From the NCBI RefSeq assembly GCF_039710355.1, contig NZ_JBDKWZ010000002.1:478776-542775 (forward strand): a stretch of DNA of 64,000 nucleotides. The letters are read 5' to 3'. Below the pieces are notes generated by a model. That model ran no database searches and had not been told where the DNA came from. It saw only the letters and a program-made list of their open reading frames with translations. Position numbers and translations under genes: made by a program. The stretch is from Rapidithrix thailandica. GTDB lineage: Bacteria > Bacteroidota > Bacteroidia > Cytophagales > Flammeovirgaceae. Shown here one piece after another: positions 8,945 to 16,686 of this stretch; position 1 is the stretch's first letter, and every line of letters starts with the position of its first letter.

Positions 8945-9766
8945 ATGCTCAAAAACAGATTGCGAAAAACGCTGATCCAAATCGGCTACCATACAAGACC
9001 GGACTTTATCATTGCCGGTGCACAAAAAGCCGGTACTACCGGTCTTTACAAGATTTTAGAGAACCACTCCCAAGTGTGCAGTGCCCTCACCAAAGAAGTA
9101 CAATTTTTTAACCGGGACGATCTTTACAAGACCCTCGGCAACCACTATTACCACCAACAATTTCCCTTGCCCCATCATTTACAAAAAGGACAATTGCTCT
9201 TTGAAGCCACTCCGGAATACCTGTATCATCCGGAAGTAGCCAAAAGAATTCACCAATACAATCCGGCGATCAAAATCATCATCATGCTTCGCGATCCGGC
9301 TTACCGCGCACTGTCTGCATGGAATATGCTTCATTATAAATTCAAAAATCACCCTGAGTATTTCTACCTCCATGATCCCAGAAGCTTTAAAGAAGCCATT
9401 TATTCGGATCTGAATACCATCAAAATCACAAATTGGTATACGAACCAGATTTCGTATGTGAAGCGTGGGATTTACTACCCTCAAATTCAAGAATATTTAA
9501 AATATTTTCCTTCGGAGAATATTTTAATCGTGGAAAATACCGAATTGCTAGCCAACCTCAACCAAGTCTTAAAAAAGGTTACCCGGTTCCTGAACATTGC
9601 CGATGAGAAGCTTGAAATGCAAAAAGCCAATCAAGGGCATAAACTCTCCGAAACGGAATTTGAGGAAGAAATCAGCTGCTTAAAGGAATTTTACCACCCC
9701 TATAATGAAAAACTCTTTGCATTACTCAACCGGCGGTTTGACTGGCAAACTCCGGTATGCAATTGA
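8945..9766 (+). CDS. PAPS-dependent sulfotransferase
   Basis: A 273-aa cytosolic sulfotransferase-fold protein (Sulfotransfer family) that transfers sulfate from PAPS to an unknown, possibly cell-surface, acceptor. The 5'-phosphosulfate loop AGAQKAGTTGLY is near residue 25, and the 3'-phosphate-binding IKIIIMLRDPAYRALSAW follows near residue 105. The first ATG in frame is taken as the start; an upstream GTG at 8912 would add 11 unlike residues. The interval 8579-8944 before it holds only the divergent promoter. Confidence 0.88.
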   Translation: MLKNRLRKTLIQIGYHTRPDFIIAGAQKAGTTGLYKILENHSQVCSALTKEVQFFNRDDLYKTLGNHYYHQQFPLPHHLQKGQLLFEATPEYLYHPEVAKRIHQYNPAIKIIIMLRDPAYRALSAWNMLHYKFKNHPEYFYLHDPRSFKEAIYSDLNTIKITNWYTNQISYVKRGIYYPQIQEYLKYFPSENILIVENTELLANLNQVLKKVTRFLNIADEKLEMQKANQGHKLSETEFEEEISCLKEFYHPYNEKLFALLNRRFDWQTPVCN

Positions 9767-9792
9767 CAATCTACTCATTTTTTTACATAACA

Positions 9793-9824
9793 ATGCCTCT
9801 CTCTACCTTCGTAGAAAGAGGCAT
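9793..9824. terminator. Hairpin between convergent genes
   Basis: A 14-bp inverted repeat with one mismatch and a CTTC loop (arms start ATGCCTCT and end AGAGGCAT) lies between the sulfotransferase gene and the convergent 71-aa gene. A T-rich tract follows on the minus strand side. Confidence 0.6.
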
Positions 9825-9859
9825 AACAATACATACTCGTCTCAAATCCGAATTAATAC

Positions 9860-10075
9860 CTACTCCAACTCTTCACACAAGATCCCTTTATTGTGAAGTA
9901 AAGATACTACATCCTTTTTGGTCCGGCTATCATCTATCTCCAAACGGAGGATTTTATCGCAATCTTCCAGGTCAAAGTTCCATTGACCTCTTTTGATGAG
10001 TTGATCTAATTCAGATTGTAACATGGCCACATCAGTAGAGTTACTCACTGATGTTTTAAATACAAAAACTTCCAT
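9860..10075 (-). CDS. Small HMA-like protein without metal cysteines
   Basis: A 71-aa protein with a predicted beta-alpha-beta-beta-alpha-beta layout reminiscent of heavy-metal-associated domains. It starts MEVFVFKTSV, has WNFDLEDCDKILRLE in the middle and ends GILCEELE. The CxxC metal site is absent, so metal transport is not supported. Similar short proteins with the W-NFD-EDCDKILR segment are common in Bacteroidota. It is probably a monocistronic cytosolic protein of unknown role. Confidence 0.6.
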   Translation of the reverse strand: MEVFVFKTSVSNSTDVAMLQSELDQLIKRGQWNFDLEDCDKILRLEIDDSRTKKDVVSLLHNKGILCEELE

Positions 10076-10174
10076 GATAGTCTGTTTTTAAGCAGGTGAG
10101 CAAAATAAAACTGGTATAAAAAAATTGTCAAAACTTAGGTTATTACTTCATGGTTCGAACAAGAGGGTTTTCAT

Positions 10175-10762
10175 TTAGTTTTCAATGACTTTTTCGATGG
10201 GGAATAGCGCCAATTGGGAGCCGGCTTGAACCCCTAAAACATTCCGCCCATTTTCTACCCATCCTTCTGATGGCAGGGAATAATGATGTTCCCCTTCTTT
10301 CAGGAACCCGGTAAGGATATTTGTTATGTGCTCATCTCCATTAAGGTGGTTAAATTGATAAAAACGTATAGTTATATTACACTCCTTTTTCAAGCAAAAA
10401 GTTACCTGAACCCCGGTGTTAATTTCATATGAAAACTCTTCGATAAACTCTTCTTTTGTCCATTGATTATCAAAGGCATACTTTATTTGATCCATGATCA
10501 AAGAAAAGACCGGAAGAGGGCAGTCCAACAATAAAATATTGGGGTTATTCAGATTGAAAAAGTTCTTCAATAGTTGTTTGTTTTTTTGTCCTACCCCTGC
10601 GCCAAAAGCTACCAGATCATACTGGCTGGGAACATAGTTAGTCAAGACTTCTTCTACGTTCACAGTCCCCTCCACAGTGTACCCTTCCCAGGTAAGCCCC
10701 ATTACCAGCCGGTCCAATGCTTCTTTCCTCCTCCCCACCAATAATAGTTTTTTAGTTTTCAT
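10175..10762 (-). CDS. Receiver-like domain protein, unknown function
   Basis: A 195-aa protein beginning KKLLLVGRRKEALDRLVMGL and continuing with YDLVAFGAGV and NILLLDCPLP, a pattern like a CheY-type alpha/beta fold. The acidic pocket and phosphorylatable Asp are replaced, so it looks like a degenerate receiver domain (residues 1-110) joined to an unassigned C-terminal half containing VTFCLKKECNITIRFYQFN. There is no DNA-binding or membrane segment. It may be related to receiver-like orphan proteins of Bacteroidota. No function is claimed. Confidence 0.55.
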   Translation of the reverse strand: MKTKKLLLVGRRKEALDRLVMGLTWEGYTVEGTVNVEEVLTNYVPSQYDLVAFGAGVGQKNKQLLKNFFNLNNPNILLLDCPLPVFSLIMDQIKYAFDNQWTKEEFIEEFSYEINTGVQVTFCLKKECNITIRFYQFNHLNGDEHITNILTGFLKEGEHHYSLPSEGWVENGRNVLGVQAGSQLALFPIEKVIEN

Positions 10763-10986
10763 GGTTTTACCCTTGTATATAATTGAATTTCGTGTCGTTA
10801 TGTTTCTACCCTTTAGAAAAGACCCAACCCTTCTTACTTAAAGTACTCCGTCCTGTTGATCCCTTCACTGGAGAAAGAGTGCAATGCTAACACATCTCAA
10901 TCATTCATAATTGTAAAAATTCGTCATTTCCATTTCTTCTTCATGCAAATGGATAAGTACTCTCTTGCAAAAGCGGAGAATATATA

Positions 10987-11000
10987 AATGAATATTCATT
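10987..11000. promoter_or_regulatory. Palindrome matching the TetR operator half-sites
   Basis: AATGAATATTCATT is a perfect 14-bp palindrome 20 bases past the tetR-type stop codon. Its half-sites AATGA and TCATT and 4-bp spacer equal those of the upstream site at 11635-11648. Confidence 0.5.
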
Positions 11001-11019
11001 CTTTTAATTCCTAAAAAAA

Positions 11020-11616
11020 TCATCCTTTTTTCATCCCTTTTAATACGATTTGTAATGCTTTCAAAAGCTTTTCCTCCGAGATTTCAAAATGTTTTCCCAG
11101 GTATAACACCGGGTGTAGTTCATATTTAATCAATTGATATAAAGGAGAGAACCCAATCGGCCAATACAACTCAAAAGGCAATTCTTCAATTTCGTTCCGG
11201 GCTACCGCATTTTCGGCAAACTTTTGTAAGGGGTTTACCAGATTTTTTTTCTTATCCCAATTGTTGACACAACTTAGCAAAGGAGAATTTACAAACTGTT
11301 CCAGGAAAAAAAACTCAGCAGGATGTTCTTTAAAATACCGGAAACGATTGAGCCAAAGCACTTTCATCCCCTCTTCAAAAGGCATTTCCGGATCGAAGCC
11401 CACTAACGAAGCCTCTATCACTTTTTGCTGCACACCCATAAACAATTGGTTCAGCAAGTCTTGCCGGTTTTCAAAATACAAATAAATGGTAGCGGGTGAT
11501 ACATTCGCTTTTTTTGCCAACTTTTGCATACTCAAGCCTTTAAAACCTTCTTGTACAATCATCTCCAGCGCTTCTTCCCGGATTGCTTGTTCTTTACTTG
11601 CATCTTTTGTTCTCAT
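11020..11616 (-). CDS. TetR/AcrR family transcriptional repressor
   Basis: A 198-aa TetR-type regulator. The N-terminal helix-turn-helix runs over residues about 8-55 (MSMQKLAKKANVSPATIYLYF-like arrangement, with ATIYLYFENR as recognition helix end), followed by an all-helical ligand domain. The ATG at 11616 is chosen over the TTG at 11625 because the canonical N-terminus starts MRTKDASKEQ. A TATATTTG box only 7 bases upstream implies a nearly leaderless transcript, and a palindrome just behind that box suggests autorepression. No efflux gene is adjacent. Confidence 0.88.
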   Translation of the reverse strand: MRTKDASKEQAIREEALEMIVQEGFKGLSMQKLAKKANVSPATIYLYFENRQDLLNQLFMGVQQKVIEASLVGFDPEMPFEEGMKVLWLNRFRYFKEHPAEFFFLEQFVNSPLLSCVNNWDKKKNLVNPLQKFAENAVARNEIEELPFELYWPIGFSPLYQLIKYELHPVLYLGKHFEISEEKLLKALQIVLKGMKKG

Positions 11617-11622
11617 ATAGGG

Positions 11623-11648
11623 CAAATATAAAAGAATGATCGTTCATT
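11623..11648 (-). promoter_or_regulatory. TetR promoter with overlapping operator
   Basis: CAAATATA (minus TATATTTG) at 11623-11630 is directly followed by AATGATCGTTCATT at 11635-11648, a 14-bp near-palindrome with half-sites AATGA/TCATT placed between the -7 and -33 regions. Confidence 0.65.
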
Positions 11649-11756
11649 TAAAACAAAAAAACGTTTTTATCCTTTCTAATGGGTTTATTGAAGGGAAGAC
11701 TTACTCAAGAACATGTTTAAAACTCGTGACCCAAAGGAGAAAAATTTAGACATACC

Positions 11757-12338
11757 CTAAGAAAGAGCCTTGTTTACCAAAGCAAGGGCATACTCTGATA
11801 AGGACAGTTGAAGGGCAGCCTCCCTCCCCTTTTCCGACATCTTTTTCCAGGTTTTTTGTAAAATGCTCAGCACTTTTTCCTCATCATGCTCTTTGGCGAA
11901 ATCCTCAAAATAATACTCCATGAATACCAGACAAACCACGTCTTCCAACGTTTGACTCTCTTCATCATGTTTCATTTGTTTTTTCTGAACCAGAAACTTT
12001 ACCCGGTCAATTGTAGTACGAGGATATTCCAGATGACTTAATATTTCTTCTACCACTTCGGCATGATGTTGTTTTTCCTTATTTCGCCATTGCAGATACC
12101 CGACTCTATCCATTGGAAAGTCTTTCCGGGCAATTTCCCACCGGCCGATGTGCTGGCATCGAACGGCTAATTGCAATGCCTCGGAAGCTTCAGGAGCAAA
12201 TGTCATCAATTTTTGAGTCATGCGCTGAGCATAAAGCAATTCTTTTGCAACCGTCCCCTCTCCTACTATTTCATGATTGGGGTCGTTGGCATTGTATTCA
12301 TCAAAAGCTTGGATCGCTTGTGTAAATAAAGTTGACAT
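11757..12338 (-). CDS. DUF4202 family protein
   Basis: A 193-aa soluble all-helical protein of the DUF4202 family. It begins MSTLFTQAIQAFDEYNANDP and contains ELLYAQRMTQKLMTF, QHIGRWEIARKDFP and KQHHAEVV. The conserved Q-H-x-x-R-W-x-x-P pattern, together with the H-H-A and E-x-x-x-D positions, resembles an HD-type metal site, but no enzyme activity is established for the family. The ATG at 12338 is preferred to the GTG at 12344. It is monocistronic. Confidence 0.85.
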   Translation of the reverse strand: MSTLFTQAIQAFDEYNANDPNHEIVGEGTVAKELLYAQRMTQKLMTFAPEASEALQLAVRCQHIGRWEIARKDFPMDRVGYLQWRNKEKQHHAEVVEEILSHLEYPRTTIDRVKFLVQKKQMKHDEESQTLEDVVCLVFMEYYFEDFAKEHDEEKVLSILQKTWKKMSEKGREAALQLSLSEYALALVNKALS

Positions 12339-12765
12339 AAGCACGAAGTTAGAATTTCAAGAGTAACAGAGGTTTCTACTGGAGAAAACCTCCATTTCAA
12401 AGAAACATAAAATCCTTCAAGAACGCTAATGTTAAGATGCAATTAGTTGTCTTTGTGCGACCATTTATATAGTTTTTTATAGGACTGCCAACGCTATTCC
12501 ATTATAAAGTTGTGTAGTAAGTGACGGGATGTTGCTGAACGCCCATCTCAATTGAGAGCAAAACAAATAAAACATACCATAAGCTATATGCAGAGGCGGG
12601 GGCAAATCTTCTTTTATTCGTTTAATAGCAACGCTTATCACATCTCCCCTATGTTTTCTTCAAAAAATCAAATTATAATTCCTTCATTTTCAATAAGTCA
12701 TAAATTCACCTAAAAATCATTCAAAAAAAAATTCTCAAAACCATTTCAAATTTCAAATCCCTTTC
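12339..12765. other. Intergenic before tRNA-Pro
   Basis: About 430 bases with no open gene I can support. The sequence is AT-rich toward the tRNA. Confidence 0.4.
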
Positions 12766-12773
12766 TATCTTTG
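12766..12773 (+). promoter_or_regulatory. tRNA-Pro promoter -7 box
   Basis: TATCTTTG matches TAnnTTTG and lies 10 bases before the first base of the tRNA. Confidence 0.6.
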
Positions 12774-12783
12774 CACAGCAATT

Positions 12784-12858
12784 CGGGGTGTAGCGCAGCC
12801 CGGTTAGCGCACCTGGTTTGGGACCAGGGGGTCGCAGGTTCGAATCCTGCCACCCCGA
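12784..12858 (+). tRNA. tRNA-Pro (anticodon TGG)
   Basis: A 75-base cloverleaf. The acceptor stem is CGGGGTG/CACCCCG with discriminator A, the D-arm GCGC/GCGC, the anticodon arm CCTGG-TTTGGGA-CCAGG giving anticodon TGG, and the T-arm GCAGG-TTCGAAT-CCTGC. CCA is not encoded. A tyrosine integrase gene follows after about 290 bases, so the 3' end of this tRNA is a likely integration site. Confidence 0.97.
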
Positions 12859-12881
12859 CAAGTTTAAGTCGAAAGAATTGC

Positions 12882-12916
12882 AAAAGCCCTTAAATCACAC
12901 GATTTGAGGGCTTTTT
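12882..12916 (+). terminator. tRNA-Pro terminator
   Basis: A 14-bp stem (AAAAGCCCTTAAAT with one G-T pair) and 6-base loop run into a T-rich tract 24 bases after the tRNA. Confidence 0.85.
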
Positions 12917-13146
12917 CTTTTTTCAGCCCACCAATGCTCACCATTTGTTTTCAAAGTATTTGGGACCAATTCGGTTACCAAAATTACCATTTCATTTTTG
13001 GTTACAAAAGTTATATATTTATTTGAATTTCAGATAGTTAAATGATAATCTATATGCCTGTTTGGTGCCATTTGGACACCTGTTTTTCTAAGGTTATTGG
13101 TACCAAAATCATTTACCACCATTACTAACCAAACTTTATACGATTG

Positions 13147-14394
13147 ATGAAAACTTTTGGAATTAACTTCTACACAAGAAAGGCCCGGGTAAAAAATGGT
13201 ACAACTCCTATCTATTGCCGGGTGACAGTCAATGGAGTAAGGGTTTCAATTTCATTAAAATGCTCCATCAACTTAGCCAATTGGAACAAACACAAAGGGA
13301 TGGCCAAAGGTAGCAAACAGGAGGTTGATGAAATCAATACTTATCTGGAACAAGTTCGAGCAAAAGTGGTCAAATGTTATCGAGCTTTATTACTAGAGAC
13401 AGATACCTTTACTGCGGAAGATGTCAAAAAGAAGTTTTTGGGAGAGGATGACGAACAGAAAAGGCAAACCCTTTTGGGCTTAATAGACTATCACAATGAG
13501 CGTTTTCGAGACATTTTGGAATGGGGAACCTTAAAAAACTACTTTACCACCAAAAAGTATTTGGAAAAATTCCTCCTGACAAAATACAAGCGGAAAGACA
13601 TTCCCCTTAAAGAACTCCGCTATAAATTTCTGACGGATTTCGAGCTCTTTTTGCGAAAACACCAACCGAAGGATCACCAGAAACCTATGGGCAACAATAC
13701 CGTCATGAAACATATTGAACGGATGCGAAAGACTATCCATCTGGCCATCGATCAGGAGTGGTTGGAAAAAGACCCTTTTGCCCGGTTCAAAAGGCGCCTG
13801 GAAAAAACCGACCGGGGTTTTCTCAATACAGAAGAGTTGGAATGTTTACAGAAAAAGCGCTTGACTATCCCACGGGTAGAATATGTACGGGACTTGTTTA
13901 TATTCAGTTGTTACACAGGCTTAGCTTATAGCGATGTCATGCGTTTGACCCCTCAACAACTTACCATTGGCATTGACGGAGAACGCTGGATTATCACTGC
14001 CCGGAAGAAAACAGACAATCCGGTAAGAATTCCTCTGCTCTCTGTCGCCAGTGAAATTATTGAAAAATACAAAGATCACCTACGGGCGGAAGTGACGCAA
14101 ACGCTCTTTCCGGTGATTTCCAATCAAAAGCTGAATAGTTACCTGAAAGAGATTGCTGATCTGTGCGGGATCAAAAAGAATTTGAGTTTTCACCTGGCAA
14201 GGCACACCTTTGCCACCACGGTCACCCTGGCCAATGGAGTGCCCATCGAGTCGGTAAGCAAAATGTTGGGACATACCAAAATCGCTACTACCCAGATCTA
14301 TGCCCGGGTGTTGGAAAAAAAGCTCAGCGAAGATATGAGCCAGCTCCGGCAAAAACTTTCCCGGGAAGAAAGGCGAAAAGAGAAACAGGGTTAG
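13147..14394 (+). CDS. Tyrosine-type integrase (Bacteroidetes family)
   Basis: A 415-aa site-specific integrase with an N-terminal arm-binding domain (residues 1-90), a SAM-like core-binding domain (about 100-200) and a catalytic domain. The catalytic HLARH is near residue 348, GHTKIATTQIY near 374-384 supplies the His and the nucleophilic Tyr, and the box I segment reads CYTGLAYSDV, where the usual Arg after TGL is Ala. As I recall, IntDOT-type Bacteroides integrases also lack that Arg. Its position just after tRNA-Pro suggests it drives insertion of the element to its right. The ATG at 13147 follows a TTG in frame. Confidence 0.92.
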   Translation: MKTFGINFYTRKARVKNGTTPIYCRVTVNGVRVSISLKCSINLANWNKHKGMAKGSKQEVDEINTYLEQVRAKVVKCYRALLLETDTFTAEDVKKKFLGEDDEQKRQTLLGLIDYHNERFRDILEWGTLKNYFTTKKYLEKFLLTKYKRKDIPLKELRYKFLTDFELFLRKHQPKDHQKPMGNNTVMKHIERMRKTIHLAIDQEWLEKDPFARFKRRLEKTDRGFLNTEELECLQKKRLTIPRVEYVRDLFIFSCYTGLAYSDVMRLTPQQLTIGIDGERWIITARKKTDNPVRIPLLSVASEIIEKYKDHLRAEVTQTLFPVISNQKLNSYLKEIADLCGIKKNLSFHLARHTFATTVTLANGVPIESVSKMLGHTKIATTQIYARVLEKKLSEDMSQLRQKLSREERRKEKQG

Positions 14395-14435
14395 TAGTTG
14401 CTTCTGTATTCAAATGAAATCAAACCCCTGTAAAT

Positions 14436-14475
14436 AAACCCAAAGTATATGGTAGGGTAGTCGAGCTTTGGGTTT
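14436..14475 (+). terminator. Terminator after the integrase
   Basis: A 10-bp perfect stem AAACCCAAAG/CTTTGGGTTT with a 20-base loop, between the integrase and the next gene. Confidence 0.65.
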
Positions 14476-14501
14476 GTTATATAGGTGAAAAGGGATTTTT
14501 T

Positions 14502-14969
14502 ATGCACATCAAACGCCTATTTTTTCAAGTCCTTCCCCAGCTTCTGGCGGGGGTAATGCTCTATACAGCTACCAGGCAATGGCTCGACTGGGAAGCATTT
14601 CAAGGACAATTACTCAACCAGCCCCTACCCAAAACACTCTCCTTGATTTTAACAGGATTACTGCCCTCTGTGGAAGTATTGTTGGCAGGCCTTTTACTTT
14701 TTGAGAAATCCCGGCCGTTGGGTTTTGCTTTAACGATGGGGTTTATGAGTATGACCTCCGGGTATATTGTATTGGTACTATCAGAGGCTTTTGCCTATGT
14801 ACCTTGCTCTTGTGTTGGAATGTTGGACAACCAGCCTTGGGAAGTACAGTTGGCTCTGAATAGCAGTATCTTTTTCCTGGCACTTGCAGGATACCGTATC
14901 CGGGAAAACAGACTTTGTCCGGACACACCTGCCCGGTACCGGCAGGACAGGGAGTTGCCGAAAACCTGA
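14502..14969 (+). CDS. MauE/DoxX-like membrane protein
   Basis: A 155-aa integral membrane protein with four hydrophobic segments (about residues 12-30, 45-65, 72-92 and 115-133) and a CSC pair in VPCSCVGMLDN. This layout matches MauE/DoxX-type redox-associated membrane proteins of Bacteroidota, thought to support thiol redox at the membrane. It precedes a small secreted DUF6520-like gene, a combination often seen with TlpA/SusCD-type loci. Such an operon exists here at 33.9-39.7 kb, but not adjacent. The exact role is unknown. Confidence 0.7.
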   Translation: MHIKRLFFQVLPQLLAGVMLYTATRQWLDWEAFQGQLLNQPLPKTLSLILTGLLPSVEVLLAGLLLFEKSRPLGFALTMGFMSMTSGYIVLVLSEAFAYVPCSCVGMLDNQPWEVQLALNSSIFFLALAGYRIRENRLCPDTPARYRQDRELPKT

Positions 14970-15043
14970 AAAAGAGTAGGCATTTCATTTATTCGTTCAA
15001 ACGTTTTGTCGCTTTTTGAACGTTAAAAAAGCTTCGCTAAACC

Positions 15044-15307
15044 ATGAAACATCTGTTTAGTTTGTTCGTAGCAGCATTTGCTACAGGAATCGCTTTTGCC
15101 TTTCATTCCCCTCAAGAACCGGAAGAACGTCTGTTTGCCAAATCAGAAGGCCAATGGGTGGAGATTACCGGGCAGCAATTGGGCACTGACTACCACTGCG
15201 TAAGCAGCAGTCAGGTATGTACCGCCCGCTTTGAAAACGATGTACCCATCGAAGAGGAAATGATTCCCGAATCCAGGGTGAATGGCGCTTACACCCCTGC
15301 TCCTTAA
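15044..15307 (+). CDS. DUF6520-like small exported protein
   Basis: An 87-aa protein with a signal peptide (MKHLFSLFVAAFATGIAFAF, cleavage likely near FAFHS) and a mature part carrying two cysteines in YHCVSSSQVCTARF. The pattern fits the DUF6520 family of short secreted Bacteroidota proteins. It lies 74 bases after the MauE-like gene in the same direction and is followed by a strong terminator, so the two form a small unit. Confidence 0.65.
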   Translation: MKHLFSLFVAAFATGIAFAFHSPQEPEERLFAKSEGQWVEITGQQLGTDYHCVSSSQVCTARFENDVPIEEEMIPESRVNGAYTPAP

Positions 15308-15324
15308 ACAAAGCCCTAAAACAA

Positions 15325-15364
15325 ATCCCGGTAGGCTTTTCAATGCTTGCCGGGATGTTTTTTG
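15325..15364 (+). terminator. Intrinsic terminator
   Basis: A 12-bp stem (ATCCCGGTAGGC with G-T pairs to GCTTGCCGGGAT), an 8-base loop, then GTTTTTTT. Confidence 0.9.
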
Positions 15365-15750
15365 ATTCAAAATAGCCTCTTCTGACACAAGAATATTCCC
15401 CTCCTTTTAACTGTTTGAGAATAGGATCGAACAATACTTTGTCCAATCAAGGTTGATAAGCCTGTGCAACAGTTACCCAAATTTTTGAAGGGGCGGTTTC
15501 CATGAGAAAGTAGAGATTTCGGGTTCTGATTAACAAGTAGTATATAGGATAAATCGTTATTCAAAGTTCAATATTGGATACAACGATAACCCTAGCCCGC
15601 TTAAAAAAAGAGGTTATAAACCAATGACTGACCATTAGATTCAATGAACCCACCCCTCGTAGGGCTCAGTACGAGATCGCATCCACAGTGGACCGTATAC
15701 CAGGTGATATGTGACAGACGGCTAGTATAGATGACAGGTAATAATTATTA
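15365..15750. other. Gene-free stretch left of the cassette array
   Basis: About 385 bases without a supported gene. The part after 15690 becomes similar to insertion-sequence end DNA. Confidence 0.4.
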
Positions 15751-15774
15751 TTAGATTAAGTAGTGGCTAGTACA
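15751..15774 (+). repeat. Orphan IS481-type right end
   Basis: AGATTAAGTAGTGGCTAGTACA closely matches the right inverted repeat of the IS at 18454-19621 (differences only at Y/R positions). No transposase is attached, so this is a solo end left by a deleted or rearranged copy. Confidence 0.7.
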
Positions 15775-15794
15775 GTTTATACCGCGTGTTAAGC
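15775..15794 (-). repeat. Half attC-like site (inverse core GCTTAAC)
   Basis: On the minus strand GCTTAAC (RYYYAAC) is followed by ACGCGGTATAAA, the typical start of the linkers found between the cassettes to the right. The other arm is missing because the solo IS end abuts it. Confidence 0.55.
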
Positions 15795-15836
15795 AATCAT
15801 TTTTATTTTTCTCTTGTCACTCATTTCATTAATATT

Positions 15837-16274
15837 CTAATCTTCAGGTTCCCAAAGCTCAATTTTATTACCTTCAACATCCATAATATGTACAAACTTT
15901 CCAATGCCATCATAAGCCGTTATATTGTCAAGAATGGTTACTCCATTTTCTTTAAGTTTGTTTACAAATGCTTCAATATTTTGAACCTGATAGTTAATCA
16001 TAAAGTCCTTTTTAGAAGGGGAAAAGTACTCATCTCCACTTTTGAAAGGTTTCCATTGAAGCGAATTTATCTTATCAGGATTGTCAATGCTTCTGGATTC
16101 AAAACTCGAAGAACCCCAATCATTTATTTTGATTCCTAAATTTTTTGTGTACCATTCTTTCGTTTCATTCGGATTGTCAGAGCAAAAGAAAATACCACCA
16201 ATTCCTGTTACTTTTGGTGTTGTTGTGTCTAAAAATGAAGTTGGGTTCTCTTTTTGATTTTTTTTCTCTTCCAT
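15837..16274 (-). CDS. VOC family (glyoxalase-like) protein
   Basis: A 145-aa vicinal-oxygen-chelate fold protein. VTGIGGIFFCSDNPNETKEWY is the first beta-alpha unit, where a metal His is replaced, and FMINYQVQNIEAFVNKL with VHIMDVEGNKIELWEP is the second, the final E of IELWEP being the usual metal ligand. Such proteins serve as lyases, dioxygenases or antibiotic-binding proteins; the substrate is unknown. It is the leftmost gene of the cassette array, minus strand like the others, with half attC-like sites on both sides. Confidence 0.82.
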   Translation of the reverse strand: MEEKKNQKENPTSFLDTTTPKVTGIGGIFFCSDNPNETKEWYTKNLGIKINDWGSSSFESRSIDNPDKINSLQWKPFKSGDEYFSPSKKDFMINYQVQNIEAFVNKLKENGVTILDNITAYDGIGKFVHIMDVEGNKIELWEPED

Positions 16275-16291
16275 AGTCTTAGTTTAATTTT

Positions 16292-16330
16292 TACTAACGC
16301 TTGGTAATATGAAATGTAGGGTATTTCGAA
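16292..16330 (-). repeat. Half attC-like site (core GTTAGTA)
   Basis: TACTAACG followed by CTTGGTAATATGAAATGTAGGG resembles the outer arm of the full linkers (for example TGCTAACGATTTGTATATGGC at 20692). Its partner arm is missing where the recombinase remnant begins. Confidence 0.5.
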
Positions 16331-16372
16331 GCGAGTTGCCAAACCTTAGTAAACATTTTTATTCATATCTAC

Positions 16373-16625
16373 AAAGATCCCTAAATTTACTTATTTCAAT
16401 AAAATATCCAATTCTTATCATCTCCACATTTTATTAGCAATATCCCTTTCCTCTTTCCCTACTACATATGACATATATGGCCGTGATCTTCAGTTCTGCA
16501 TAGCCTGACCACTCCTGTACCATGTTTAAGGGAATTTCACAGTCGGAAATAGTTTGAAGCCTTGGACCTGGTCATTTTTCGCCTCCCGTAAGGCATACAC
16601 CAAGTTTGTACTGTAGTAGCCTCTT
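16373..16625 (-). pseudogene. Degenerate copy of the small tyrosine recombinase
   Basis: About 250 bases align by eye to the 3' half and downstream flank of the intact recombinase gene at 28345-28923, starting with the shared flank (CCTAAATTTACTTATTT-like) and TCCACATTTTATTAGCAA. Many substitutions and indels destroy the frame. It is one of three copies in and beside the array. Confidence 0.75.
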
Positions 16626-16686
16626 ACTGGTAGTAATATATTATCATTGTAATGCTATCATCCTCCTATTCTCTTCTACATTATCT

